DNA of 34,296 bases from WTJH01 sp049598145 (GCA_049598145.1 JBMYNJ010000009.1:1-34296); one strand, 5' to 3'; positions 1-8,736 are shown, numbered from the stretch's first letter. Program-made: numbers and translations. The notes: generated by a model from the sequence alone, not told the origin.

Positions 1-133
1 TTAATTTGTCCTGGTCTTGGAGTTCGTCAGCCGTATTCAATAGTTTAATCTTGCAATCTTTACTCGTAAACTCAATTGCGTTTACAATTGATCGAATGTT
101 CCCCAATCCATAATTTACAATCCCCAACTTCAT
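1..133 (-). CDS. hisH: HisH-like glutamine amidotransferase, N-terminal part (cut by window edge)
   Basis: Forty-four codons are visible before the window ends. The N-terminus reads MKLGIVNYGLGNIRSI, the glycine-rich first strand typical of HisH, the glutaminase subunit of imidazole-glycerol-phosphate synthase. Its ATG overlaps the TGA of the upstream CMP-sugar synthetase gene (ATGA), so it is the next gene of the polysaccharide operon rather than part of a his operon. By family knowledge, HisH/HisF homologues in O-antigen and flagellin-glycan loci work with a WbpG/PseA-type amidotransferase to feed ammonia for acetamidino groups on sugars. That role here is inference, because the catalytic Cys-His-Glu part and any HisF or WbpG partner lie outside the window. 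Confidence 0.75.
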   Translation of the reverse strand, partial: MKLGIVNYGLGNIRSIVNAIEFTSKDCKIKLLNTADELQDQDKL

Positions 134-831
134 AGATGAGTTTTTTTTTGCATTAAAAATTCTGCCCACTGAAAATCGGATTCTGTATCCACATCTACCG
201 ATCTTTCCAAGGGCATTGTGTAGGTTGTTACAGGAGGGGTGAAAAAATCTTCGTTCTTTAAAAATTCTTTTATAGGTACAATGATAATTGCACCATTTAT
301 TCTATGAGTAGGTTCTAACTCTTGAGATTTTTTGCGAATGCAATCTTCAAAAAGTGGGACGAGTTCGTTATCTCTTACATAAACCGACCGCAACGCATTA
401 TGTTCTGTTGGGGTCACAGAAATAAGGTTTTGATTTGGTTTTTCATTAAAGAGTGCATAGGCCTTGCAAATATCTTGGGAGGCTATCAAAGGGGCGGTAG
501 GTAATATAATGGCTGCTGATTTGAACTGTTTTAACTCAGGATTTGCAGATAAAAACCCTAACAAGACATCTTTGACTCCATAGGGATCATTTGCCAATTT
601 TTCGGGTCTTAGCTGAGGAACTTTCGCTCCTAAATTTTCTACTATTTGAGCTATTTCACCCTTTTCTGTGGACACATAAATTTGATCCTCAAAAATTTTT
701 GATTGAAATGCCGCTTCAATCGCATATTGAATCATAGGCTTCCCTTGAAGAGGCTTGATGTTCTTTAACTTTAGCCGTTTGGAAGAAGCCTTGGCGGGAA
801 TAAAACAAAAAATTTCTTTGGTTAATTTCAT
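130..831 (-). CDS. pseF: CMP-nonulosonic acid cytidylyltransferase (PseF/NeuA family)
   Basis: 233 residues, normal for PseF or short NeuA enzymes that activate a nonulosonic acid with CTP to the CMP-sugar. The nucleotide-binding loop at residues 11-19 is IPAKASSKR, followed by KN; family consensus is IPARGGSKxxxxKN, so Arg and both Gly are replaced. The segment LRPEKLANDPYG (about 73-84) resembles the PseF pattern, and the C-terminus has the common VDVDTESDF acidic motif. It is coupled by ATGA overlaps to the synthase upstream and the HisH gene downstream. Assignment to pseudaminic rather than legionaminic or sialic acid rests on the PseB/PseC neighbours. Confidence 0.85.
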   Translation of the reverse strand: MKLTKEIFCFIPAKASSKRLKLKNIKPLQGKPMIQYAIEAAFQSKIFEDQIYVSTEKGEIAQIVENLGAKVPQLRPEKLANDPYGVKDVLLGFLSANPELKQFKSAAIILPTAPLIASQDICKAYALFNEKPNQNLISVTPTEHNALRSVYVRDNELVPLFEDCIRKKSQELEPTHRINGAIIIVPIKEFLKNEDFFTPPVTTYTMPLERSVDVDTESDFQWAEFLMQKKTHL

Positions 832-1889
832 TGGATTAGTGGCTGATTAGACATTAAAGCCTCTTTTAATGGTGTGCCCAACAACCCCTCAAATTCTTCC
901 TCACTAAGGCCATTTCCAGGACGTTTAAACTCGAAATCAGCTGCCTGAATCAATTCTCCCTGCTTAAGTTCCCTAAGGGCGTATGGAGACCGGCGTGTAT
1001 TTTTACGGGATACTCGTTTCAGTGGAGGTAAGATTCTCCTTTTGTCTCCAAAAGCGACTTCAACGTCTCGTATCACTCGAGTGAACTCCAATAGCTCCCC
1101 CCCTTCCAATGAATAGGAGTGTTCACAGCTTTTGATAAACCGATCTAAGGTGATTGTCTTTTCTACCATTCCGGCACCTAGACTAATGGCAGCCACATCC
1201 ATTTCAAATCCGGGATTATGGTCTGAAAATGCAATCAAATAATTTGGAAACATTTCTTTAAGCGTTGGAATCATATTTAAATGAATCGATTCTAATCGTG
1301 CTGGATATCCTGAGGGACAATGATGTATGATAATATTTTCATTCCCTTCTTCCTCAATAGCAATTACTGCTTTTTCAATTTCCCAAAGATCTGAACTGCC
1401 GGTATCTAATTGAATATTAACCCCCTTTCTAGCGATATACCGAATCAAATCCAATTGATTAATATCGGATGAATTAATTTTAATACTATCAATCTTTAAT
1501 TCGTCTACCAAAAAATCGACCTCGTCTTTATAACAAGCCGTCGTAAACATATGTATTCCAATGGAATCGCAGTGTAGCTTTAATTCTCGCCACTCGTCTT
1601 TTGACAAATAACGCCGTTTGAGTATATCATACAAGGGCTCTTTAATAGGAATATAAGAAAGGTTCCCATCGGGGTCTTTATGTAGATAGGAATATTCAAA
1701 AAGAATATTTTTGTCCGCCATTAATCGATCAGCATCAATGGTCTGAAATTTGACTGAATCTGCTCCGGCATTTTTGGCTAAATCAGCAAGTTGTTTAGCA
1801 CTTTCTATACCCGTATGTGTGGGACCCGCCTCGAAAACTATATGGGTCTTAGAATACTCTAATTTTTTACCGCCTAAACGAACATTCAT
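828..1889 (-). CDS. pseI: NeuB-family nonulosonic acid synthase (PseI-like), variant active site
   Basis: 353 residues. An N-terminal TIM-barrel condenses PEP with a 6-carbon amino sugar; the C-terminal SAF/antifreeze-like domain spans about residues 301-353 (SPYALRELKQGE). Family landmarks seen: EAG at 20-22, VKFQT at 46-50, HCPSGYP, and FSDHNPG with His224. Two landmarks deviate. The usual NHNG loop is THTG (24-27), and the usual EKHxxLDR is EKTITLDR (243-250), so the second metal-ligand His of characterised NeuB enzymes is Thr245. The gene overlaps pseC by ATGA at its start and the CMP-transferase by ATGA at its end. It is clearly a family member, but the exact substrate is uncertain. Confidence 0.85.
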   Translation of the reverse strand: MNVRLGGKKLEYSKTHIVFEAGPTHTGIESAKQLADLAKNAGADSVKFQTIDADRLMADKNILFEYSYLHKDPDGNLSYIPIKEPLYDILKRRYLSKDEWRELKLHCDSIGIHMFTTACYKDEVDFLVDELKIDSIKINSSDINQLDLIRYIARKGVNIQLDTGSSDLWEIEKAVIAIEEEGNENIIIHHCPSGYPARLESIHLNMIPTLKEMFPNYLIAFSDHNPGFEMDVAAISLGAGMVEKTITLDRFIKSCEHSYSLEGGELLEFTRVIRDVEVAFGDKRRILPPLKRVSRKNTRRSPYALRELKQGELIQAADFEFKRPGNGLSEEEFEGLLGTPLKEALMSNQPLIQ

Positions 1890-3046
1890 TTGTAAAACTT
1901 TTTAATGGTATTAATAATATAATCTAGATCTTTAAAATCTAAGGTTGGAAAAATAGGGAGGCTCAAGGCTTGAGTATAGTAATTTTCCACTTCAGGAAAG
2001 TCGCCCATTTGAGTCCCGAAACGTTGTTGGTAATACGGCTGTAAATGCAAAGGAATATAATGTACTTGAGTATAGATGTGATGTGCTCGTAAATGGTCGT
2101 AAAGTTCCTTGCGATTTTTCACTTGGACGACCGCCAAATGATAGGCATGACCCTCATTGAGCGTATTCATGAATTCGACTTCCTCTATGGACTCGAAAGC
2201 AACGGCATACTTATCAGCTATAGCACGCCGTATTGACAAGTTTTCAACAGCCCGTTCCAATTGTGAAAGGCCCAACGCTGCACTGATATCCGACAGACGA
2301 TAATTAAACCCTAAATCCTGCATTTCGTAATACCACCCACCATCATTAGTCGTTAATTCTTTTGGATTTTTAGTAATCCCATGGGTTCTTAAGCGCAAAA
2401 GCTTTTGATAGAGTTTTGGGTCGTTGGTCGTGATCATTCCCCCCTCCCCACAAGCGATGTGTTTCACCGGATGAAACGAAAAAATTGCTGCATCAGCAAA
2501 GACACCATTTCCGCAATTTTGTTTTTTCCCTTTAGAGTCCGTAAAGTAGCCTCCAGGGGCATGGCAGGAGTCCTCCAACAAAAACAACCCAAAATCGTCT
2601 GCTAAAGCTCGAAAAGCCTCCATATCTATAGCGGCTCCTGCAAAATCCACAGGGATGATCCCCGCATAGGTTCCAACAGGGGCAGCTTCCAACTTTTTTC
2701 TTACCTGTTCGATATCTAAAAGCAATGTTTGGGGATCGATATCACAAAACTCAACTGTCCCTCCACAATACAAGACACAATTGGCCGAGGCAGCAAATGT
2801 CAGCGGACTCGTGATCACGCGCTTTCCCGGACCCACTCCTAGAGCCAGGGCAGACAAATGGAGTGCTGCTGTCCCATTAGCCACGGCAATGGCATATTGA
2901 GAACCTATATAGGATGCAAAGGCTTCTTCAAATGCAGCTACCTGTGGACCCTGAGTCAGAAAATCGCTCCTCAGGGTCGCGACTACTGCTTCTATATCCC
3001 TTTCAGTGATTTGTTGGCGGCCATATGGAATTGCTTTGGGACTCAT
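1886..3046 (-). CDS. pseC: UDP-4-amino-4,6-dideoxy-AltNAc transaminase (PseC)
   Basis: 386 residues, a DegT/DnrJ/EryC1 PLP aminotransferase of typical length. The PLP lysine is Lys195 in FHPVKHIACGEGG, and the cofactor-nitrogen Asp is in LEDSCHAPGG (about 158-166). The N-terminal pattern (PYGRQQITERDIEAV, then LTQGPQV) matches the PseC subgroup, which aminates the 4-keto product of PseB. The gene begins directly after the pseB stop with no spacer and ends in an ATGA overlap with the synthase, so translation is probably coupled. A generic 4-keto sugar aminotransferase is the alternative; the PseB neighbour favours PseC. Confidence 0.9.
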   Translation of the reverse strand: MSPKAIPYGRQQITERDIEAVVATLRSDFLTQGPQVAAFEEAFASYIGSQYAIAVANGTAALHLSALALGVGPGKRVITSPLTFAASANCVLYCGGTVEFCDIDPQTLLLDIEQVRKKLEAAPVGTYAGIIPVDFAGAAIDMEAFRALADDFGLFLLEDSCHAPGGYFTDSKGKKQNCGNGVFADAAIFSFHPVKHIACGEGGMITTNDPKLYQKLLRLRTHGITKNPKELTTNDGGWYYEMQDLGFNYRLSDISAALGLSQLERAVENLSIRRAIADKYAVAFESIEEVEFMNTLNEGHAYHLAVVQVKNRKELYDHLRAHHIYTQVHYIPLHLQPYYQQRFGTQMGDFPEVENYYTQALSLPIFPTLDFKDLDYIINTIKKFYK

Positions 3047-4057
3047 CTATAATGTAAATGTCGGATCAACATGTTCTTTAATTAAGAGTCTTAACTCCTC
3101 TTTACTGACCCATTCAGTGTTTTTCCCGGAGTTATAACTCATTCCTTCCGGGGCTTTTTTTGCATTGAAATTTTCAATAAAAGACTTTAAATCCCAAAGA
3201 GGTTTTTGAGGTAAAATAGCGAAGTATTTACCTAAGTCGTAAGTGGTATAGGAATCTGAAGCGGTAATCATTTCTTCATGAATTTTTTCTCCCGGACGAA
3301 TCCCAACCACTTCTTTTTTGCACTCAGGCGCAATGGCCTCTGCCACATCCATAATTTTATAGGATGGGATTTTAGGGACAAAAATTTCCCCGCCCCAAGC
3401 TTTTTCCAAAGCATGAAGAACCATATCCACTCCCTCCTCAATGGATATATTGAAACGAGTCATTTGAGGATCGGTAATCGGCAATACCCCCTCTTTTTTC
3501 TTGCGGATAAAAAAGGGAATGACAGAGCCGTTGGACCCCATCACATTCCCATAACGAACCACCGAAAAATTGATGGAATCTCTTCCACGAATATTATTTG
3601 CTGCAATAAATAATTTATCGGAACACAGCTTCGTGGCCCCGTATAAATTGATAGGCGCTGCAGCCTTGTCCGTAGATAAAGCTACGACTCTCTTAACATC
3701 TGTTTCTAAACACGCATTGATTAAATTCTCGGCACCCAAAACATTGGTCTTGACACATTCCATGGGATTGTACTCGGCGATGGGAACATGTTTCATGGCT
3801 GCGGTATGAATCACATAATCAATTCCTTTGAGTGCTCTTTTCAAGCGATCAAAATCCCGAATATCCCCAATAAAATAGCGAAGTGCTTTGTGTTTTTGAT
3901 CCGAAAACTCCTGATTCATTTGGAATTGCTTTTGCTCATCTCTTGAAAGAATCACAAGTCTTTTGATTTCTGGATAAATCGCCAAAATCCGACGAACCAA
4001 AGCTTTTCCTAAGCTTCCCGTTCCTCCGGTGATTAATATAGATTTCTGATTTAACAT
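3047..4057 (-). CDS. pseB: UDP-GlcNAc 4,6-dehydratase, C5-inverting (PseB)
   Basis: 336 residues, an extended SDR of the FlaA1/PseB group, which converts UDP-GlcNAc to the 4-keto-6-deoxy-AltNAc intermediate of pseudaminic acid synthesis. The NADP-binding GGTGSLG is at residues 11-17. The catalytic set is Asp130-Lys131 (STDKA) and Tyr139-x3-Lys143 (LYGATK), with spacing identical to the Helicobacter FlaA1 Asp-Lys-Tyr triad. The length is that of the short soluble inverting enzymes, not the large membrane CapD-type. It lies 20 bases after the TviB-like gene and abuts pseC. Confidence 0.92.
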   Translation of the reverse strand: MLNQKSILITGGTGSLGKALVRRILAIYPEIKRLVILSRDEQKQFQMNQEFSDQKHKALRYFIGDIRDFDRLKRALKGIDYVIHTAAMKHVPIAEYNPMECVKTNVLGAENLINACLETDVKRVVALSTDKAAAPINLYGATKLCSDKLFIAANNIRGRDSINFSVVRYGNVMGSNGSVIPFFIRKKKEGVLPITDPQMTRFNISIEEGVDMVLHALEKAWGGEIFVPKIPSYKIMDVAEAIAPECKKEVVGIRPGEKIHEEMITASDSYTTYDLGKYFAILPQKPLWDLKSFIENFNAKKAPEGMSYNSGKNTEWVSKEELRLLIKEHVDPTFTL

Positions 4058-4077
4058 CTTCTTTCTTTACTTTTCAA

Positions 4078-5346
4078 TTATAGTCTATTGTCAACTTGAG
4101 CTTTATCAAACATTCCTTTAATATCAAAAACGACACTATCGGGCGTCTTCTTTAATGCTGCCAAATCCAAAGATTTAAATTCGGTATGGGCCACTGCTAA
4201 GACGACTGCATCATAAGACGCTATTGTCTGTATGGGAACAATCCCGTATTCTTCTTCTACTTCTTGCGTATCCGCATGTGGGTCATAGACTAAAACCTTC
4301 ATGCCGTATTCCAACAATTCATAAGCAATAGTGGGCACCATAGAATTACGAATATCCGGACAGTTTTCCTTAAACGTAACCCCCAAAATCAGTACTTCCC
4401 CTCCGGCAATGGGTAAATTTTTCCGACTCATCATCTTGACGAGTTTACCCGCAATAAAATGCCCCATATTATCGTTTACGCGACGCCCGGCTAAAATCAT
4501 CTCCGGATTAAACCCAACTTCCTGTGCTTTATAAGCCAAATAATAGGGGTCCACACCAATACAATGGCCTCCTACTAACCCGGGTTGAAATTTTAAAAAG
4601 TTCCATTTGGTTCCTGCGGCTTCTAAAACCTCGTTGGTATCCAAGCCCAATCGATCAAAAATAAGGGCCAATTCATTTACAAAAGCAATATTGATGTCTC
4701 TTTGAGTATTTTCGATCACCTTTGCCGCTTCTGCCGTTTTGATATTGGAAGCTTTATAAATTCCCGCTTCGATTACGGTTCCATAAAGTGCGGCAACATC
4801 TTCCAAGACTGCTGGAGTAGAACCCGAGACTATTTTTAAAATCTTAGTAACCGTATGCTCTTTATCGCCCGGATTGATGCGTTCCGGGCTGTAGCCCAAA
4901 TAAAAATCTTGATTGTAGTTTAATCCCGACTCCTGCTCTAAAATAGGCAAACAAACTTCTTCAGTCGCTCCGGGATAAACGGTGGATTCATAAATGACCG
5001 TATCCCCTTTTTTAAGAATACTCCCTACCGTTTGAGAAGACTTTTGCAACGGAGTTAAATCCGGAATTTTATTCTCCGTTACCGGAGTGGGAACGGTGAT
5101 GATATAATAGGTGCAGGACTTTAAATCGGCAATCTCCGTGGTTACGATCAAAGATTTTCCAACAACTTCTCGTAAAGCGTCACTCTCAATTTCAAGGGTA
5201 TCGTCTTGAAATGCTTGTAAGGCAGCCACTCGTTTCGCATTAATATCAAAACCACCCACCTGAAAGTGTTTGGCAAATGCCACAGCTAGGGGAAGGCCTA
5301 CATAGCCCAGCCCGATAATTCCTATTGTTTTTTCTTCTGTTTTCAA
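4078..5346 (-). CDS. UDP-N-acetylhexosamine 6-dehydrogenase (TviB/WbpO type)
   Basis: 422 residues, nucleotide-sugar dehydrogenase that oxidises C6 of a UDP-HexNAc to the uronic acid using NAD. The Rossmann motif GLGYVGLP is at 12-19. The catalytic Cys262 lies in GGHCIGVDPYYL, and the GVDPYYL form is characteristic of the UDP-GlcNAc/GalNAc branch (TviB, WbpO, WbpA) rather than UDP-glucose dehydrogenase. The only start near the conserved N-terminus is TTG at 5346, three bases after the epimerase stop. UDP-GlcNAc versus UDP-GalNAc as substrate cannot be decided from the sequence. Confidence 0.88.
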   Translation of the reverse strand: MKTEEKTIGIIGLGYVGLPLAVAFAKHFQVGGFDINAKRVAALQAFQDDTLEIESDALREVVGKSLIVTTEIADLKSCTYYIITVPTPVTENKIPDLTPLQKSSQTVGSILKKGDTVIYESTVYPGATEEVCLPILEQESGLNYNQDFYLGYSPERINPGDKEHTVTKILKIVSGSTPAVLEDVAALYGTVIEAGIYKASNIKTAEAAKVIENTQRDINIAFVNELALIFDRLGLDTNEVLEAAGTKWNFLKFQPGLVGGHCIGVDPYYLAYKAQEVGFNPEMILAGRRVNDNMGHFIAGKLVKMMSRKNLPIAGGEVLILGVTFKENCPDIRNSMVPTIAYELLEYGMKVLVYDPHADTQEVEEEYGIVPIQTIASYDAVVLAVAHTEFKSLDLAALKKTPDSVVFDIKGMFDKAQVDNRL

Positions 5347-5349
5347 TAC

Positions 5350-6420
5350 TTATAAATTCAATGAAGCACTAATCTTAAAATAGTCTGTGTACCATTGGAG
5401 AAACTTCCCTACACCCTCTTGGATGGAAGTTTGGGGTTGATACTGAAAAGCTTCTACAAAAGCATCCATATGGGCATAGGTTTGAGGAACATCCCCGGGT
5501 TGGATGGGCATCAGGTCCATATCAAAAGTCTTCCCTGTAATGACTTCAATGGTCCGGATAAAATCCATCAGTTTCACCGGGTTATTATTCCCAATATTAT
5601 ATACTCGATTGGGAGCTGCAGTGGGGTTTTGAGCGGTCTTTTCTGTTGGAGCTTGAGCCGGATTCATAAGCACACTAATCACCCCCTGAACGATATCATC
5701 CACATAAGTAAAGTCGCGGAGCATTTCCCCCCGATTAAACACTTGTATAGGCTTCCCCTCAAAAAGCGCTTTGGTAAATAAAAACAGGGCCATATCGGGT
5801 CGGCCCCAAGGACCATACACAGTGAAAAAGCGAAGACCTGTCGTGGCTATGTCGAATAAATGCGCATAGGTATGCGCCACCAATTCATTCGATTTTTTGG
5901 TAGCGGCATAAAGGGAAATGGGATGGTCAACGCTATCAGTGGTCTTGTAGGGCAAGTCTAAATTCCCCCCATAAACAGAGGAACTCGAAGCATAGGAAAA
6001 ATTGCGGATCCCGTGCTGACGAACTGCTTCTAAAACGTGCTGAAAACCAACGATATTAGCATCGATATAAGCCATGGGGTTTTCAATAGAATATCGCACC
6101 CCGGCTTGAGCGGCCAGATGACAAACCGCATCAATATTATTTTCAGCAAATACTTGCTCAACTTGGGTTCGATTGGACAAATCGACTCGGTAAAAACGAA
6201 ATTTTGGATCGGTCTGCGAATGTTCCACCAAATCGCCCACAGCCATTTTTTTATAAATCCCCAACTGATTCAAACGATCCCATTTGAGTTGTGGGTCGTA
6301 ATAGTCATTCACCGAATCCATCCCCACAACTTCAAGCCCCATGGCCAAGAGTTGTTGACTCAGATGAAAACCAATAAAGCCAGCGGCTCCGGTTACTAAT
6401 ATTTTAGTCGGCTTTTCCAA
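5350..6420 (-). CDS. UDP-glucuronate 4-epimerase (CapI/LspL-like)
   Basis: 356 residues, extended SDR. NAD-binding GAAGFIGFH is at 11-19; SSSSVYG at 145-151; catalytic Tyr171-x3-Lys175 (LYAATK). NDYYD (39-43 region), AAQAGVRYSIENP and WGRPDMALFLF are diagnostic of UDP-GlcA to UDP-GalA epimerases. It follows UDP-glucose dehydrogenase with a 17-base overlap, so the two form a UDP-Glc to UDP-GlcA to UDP-GalA pathway. The best start is TTG at 6420; no ATG lies before the Rossmann strand. There is an unusual stretch of Ala, Pro and Thr at about 255-270, probably a surface loop. Confidence 0.9.
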   Translation of the reverse strand: MEKPTKILVTGAAGFIGFHLSQQLLAMGLEVVGMDSVNDYYDPQLKWDRLNQLGIYKKMAVGDLVEHSQTDPKFRFYRVDLSNRTQVEQVFAENNIDAVCHLAAQAGVRYSIENPMAYIDANIVGFQHVLEAVRQHGIRNFSYASSSSVYGGNLDLPYKTTDSVDHPISLYAATKKSNELVAHTYAHLFDIATTGLRFFTVYGPWGRPDMALFLFTKALFEGKPIQVFNRGEMLRDFTYVDDIVQGVISVLMNPAQAPTEKTAQNPTAAPNRVYNIGNNNPVKLMDFIRTIEVITGKTFDMDLMPIQPGDVPQTYAHMDAFVEAFQYQPQTSIQEGVGKFLQWYTDYFKISASLNL

Positions 6421-7810
6421 TGCGATAGACCTGAAGTTGTTTGGTGGGATTTAAGTTTTTAGGTAAAATATTTCGCCCGTCAAAAAGTTTAACGGGTTTA
6501 ATCATTTGCTTAGTAAGGGTTTGCCAGTCGTAAGTTTTAAATACATCCCACTCGGTGAGGATCGCCACCCCAAAAGCGTTTTCAATGGCTTCCTCTGGGG
6601 AATAATGCACGATTAATCGCTCGAGTTTAGCTGTAGGATCTTGCCCGTGATATTCGTTTAGTAGACAGATATCATCGCGCATTCGGGCTTCGGATACCAT
6701 AGGGTCATATACATGAATTTCGGCGCCTTCCTCCAACAACTGATCGGCTATATAGATCGCTGCCGATTCGCGGGTATCGTTGGTGTCTTTTTTAAAGGCC
6801 CAGCCCAGTAAAGTAATTTTCTTTTGATTGACCGTTCCGTTGAGTCCATCAATAATCCTTTTGGTAAATCGACTTTTTTGATAGTCATTGATTTTTACCA
6901 CCTGATGCCAATATTCCGCCACTTCCTCCAGTCCGTAAAATTGACATAAATACACCAGATTTAAAATATCTTTCTGAAAACAACTGCCGCCAAATCCTAT
7001 CGAGGCTTTCAAAAATTTGGGGCCGATACGGCTGTCTAAGCCCATCGCTTGACCCACTTCCTCGACATCGGCACCCGTTTTTTCGCACAAAGCCGATAAG
7101 CTATTGATAGAGGAGACACGCTGGGCAAGCATGGCATTGGACGATAATTTGGACAACTCTGAAGACCATACATTCGTGGTTACAATTTTTTCTCTTGGAA
7201 TCCAATTCTCGTATACGGAGACTAGAGCTTGCAAGGCTTCCTGTCCGGAAGGGGTTTCATCGCCTCCGATCAAAACCCGATCCGACTGGAACAAATCCTG
7301 AATCGCTGTTCCCTCGGCTAAAAACTCGGGATTCGACAGTACTTCAAACCGGACCCCATTGCCAGAGCCTTCTAGTACTTCCTTGATTTTTTCGGCTGTC
7401 CGCACCGGAAGAGTCGATTTTTCAACTACAATTTTATCGGTGGTGGCTACTCGGGCAATATCTCGAGCACATTTTTCGACATAGGTCAAATCTGCCGCCA
7501 TTCCCTTCCCGGCACCATAGGTTTTGGTGGGGGTATTCACTGCCATAAAAATCATCTCTGCCCGATCGATCGCCGCATACACTTCTGTGGAGAAAAAGAG
7601 ATTACGACCTCTGGCTTCGGCAACGACTTCTTTGAGTCCCGGTTCATACACGGGGAGTTGATCCAAATCGTCTCCATTCCAGGCCGCAATTCGTTCTGCA
7701 TTGATGTCCACCACAGTCACCCGAATATCAGGACACTTCAGTGCAATCACGGCCATCGTGGGGCCTCCTACATATCCGGCACCAATGCAGCAAATTTCTT
7801 TAACCTTCAT
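6404..7810 (-). CDS. ugd: UDP-glucose 6-dehydrogenase (animal-like class)
   Basis: 468 residues from the ATG at 7810. Oxidises UDP-glucose to UDP-glucuronate. GAGYVGGPTM at the N-terminus and GFGGSCFQKD with catalytic Cys277 are signatures of the long class shared with animal enzymes, as opposed to the shorter bacterial Ugd. A GTG at 7837 would add nine residues, but the ATG places the start at the normal family position and limits overlap with the upstream gene to 11 bases. It supplies UDP-GlcA to the next gene's epimerase. Confidence 0.92.
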   Translation of the reverse strand: MKVKEICCIGAGYVGGPTMAVIALKCPDIRVTVVDINAERIAAWNGDDLDQLPVYEPGLKEVVAEARGRNLFFSTEVYAAIDRAEMIFMAVNTPTKTYGAGKGMAADLTYVEKCARDIARVATTDKIVVEKSTLPVRTAEKIKEVLEGSGNGVRFEVLSNPEFLAEGTAIQDLFQSDRVLIGGDETPSGQEALQALVSVYENWIPREKIVTTNVWSSELSKLSSNAMLAQRVSSINSLSALCEKTGADVEEVGQAMGLDSRIGPKFLKASIGFGGSCFQKDILNLVYLCQFYGLEEVAEYWHQVVKINDYQKSRFTKRIIDGLNGTVNQKKITLLGWAFKKDTNDTRESAAIYIADQLLEEGAEIHVYDPMVSEARMRDDICLLNEYHGQDPTAKLERLIVHYSPEEAIENAFGVAILTEWDVFKTYDWQTLTKQMIKPVKLFDGRNILPKNLNPTKQLQVYRIGKAD

Positions 7811-8237
7811 TTTTAGCAATACGTTTTCGGATGCCACTGGACGAATATTCGTGGTCTCTGGAATTGTAATAAATATCTATTCCCTTTTGTTCACAATAGG
7901 CTTTGCCCGTAAATTCTTTGTCCTGATATTCCTCTCCAATAATGCGAATATCGATTTTAAAACTCCGCAAAATTTCATCGAGGTCTTTTTCTGTGACATA
8001 AGGAACCACCTCATCTACAAATTTACAGGAGCTCACCTGGATATATCGTTCAATGACACTCTGTACGGGCTTGTTTTTTTCTTTTCGATCCAAACTGGGG
8101 TCTAGCTGGAGGCCGACAATTAGATAATCACAAACGGTTTTGGCTTCTTCCAACATCTTTACATGCCCGGCATGAAAGAAATCAAAGGTAGAGAAGGTAA
8201 TCCCTACCGTATTATTTTTCGGATTTTTCGGTCTCAT
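7800..8237 (-). CDS. TagD-like nucleotidyltransferase (glycerol-3-phosphate cytidylyltransferase family)
   Basis: 145 residues, a compact HxGH-superfamily nucleotidyltransferase. FFHAGHVKML carries His22-x2-His25, and the C-terminal YSSSGIRKRI (131-140) corresponds to the ISSTxIR signature that binds the nucleotide. By family it makes a CDP- or ADP-activated small alcohol (CDP-glycerol in TagD); the substrate here is not known. Glycerol-phosphate or a similar decoration of the polysaccharide is a reasonable inference. The gene overlaps the upstream regulator by 26 bases and ugd by 11. Confidence 0.8.
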   Translation of the reverse strand: MRPKNPKNNTVGITFSTFDFFHAGHVKMLEEAKTVCDYLIVGLQLDPSLDRKEKNKPVQSVIERYIQVSSCKFVDEVVPYVTEKDLDEILRSFKIDIRIIGEEYQDKEFTGKAYCEQKGIDIYYNSRDHEYSSSGIRKRIAKNEG

Positions 8238-8736
8238 ATAAAATAATGTGTTTTTGCGTCGGACTAAAGGTTGGAGATAAATAAAAACTCACTTTTCGTC
8301 CAATGGTTTTTTCTATTTTTTCCTCTAAATTTTGAATGTAGGTCGTATTGAGTTCGTCTCCGATAAGGAAAACTTCAATATGTCCGCTATCAATGCCTTT
8401 GGCATAGCTGCCAATCAAGACGATTTTTTGAATATTCCCAATACGGGAAACTACAGTTTCCACGATATCTTCAATCCCTAAATGTTTCATCACCACCTTT
8501 TGCATCACTTCAAATAGGGGGTGTTGGCTATTGGCCTGATAATGGATTTTATTGTTTTGTTTTTCTTTTTGAAGGTAGCCCGCCTGATGCAGATGGTTGA
8601 GCTCTTTCCGAATAGCATTCGTCGATTCACCCATTTCTGTGGCTAAGCCATTGAGGTAGCCCTGATTGGCTTGGGAAACAAAAAACTTGATGACCAACCG
8701 GAGTCTTGTTTTCGAAGTGATCAGTTCCCCAAGCAT
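8212..8736 (-). CDS. Winged-helix regulator fused to degenerate nucleotidyltransferase domain
   Basis: 174 residues. Residues 1-70 look like an ArsR/MarR-type winged helix, including the predicted recognition region STNAIRKELNHLHQAGYL. Residues about 85-174 resemble a Pol-beta/MNT nucleotidyltransferase with GSYAKG at 109-114. The metal-binding DxD expected after GS-x10 is E121-V-F123, so catalysis is unlikely. It is the first gene of the polysaccharide operon, directly behind a promoter and an inverted repeat, which fits an autoregulator that senses a nucleotide or nucleotide sugar. That role is inference. Confidence 0.75.
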   Translation of the reverse strand: MLGELITSKTRLRLVIKFFVSQANQGYLNGLATEMGESTNAIRKELNHLHQAGYLQKEKQNNKIHYQANSQHPLFEVMQKVVMKHLGIEDIVETVVSRIGNIQKIVLIGSYAKGIDSGHIEVFLIGDELNTTYIQNLEEKIEKTIGRKVSFYLSPTFSPTQKHIILYETEKSEK

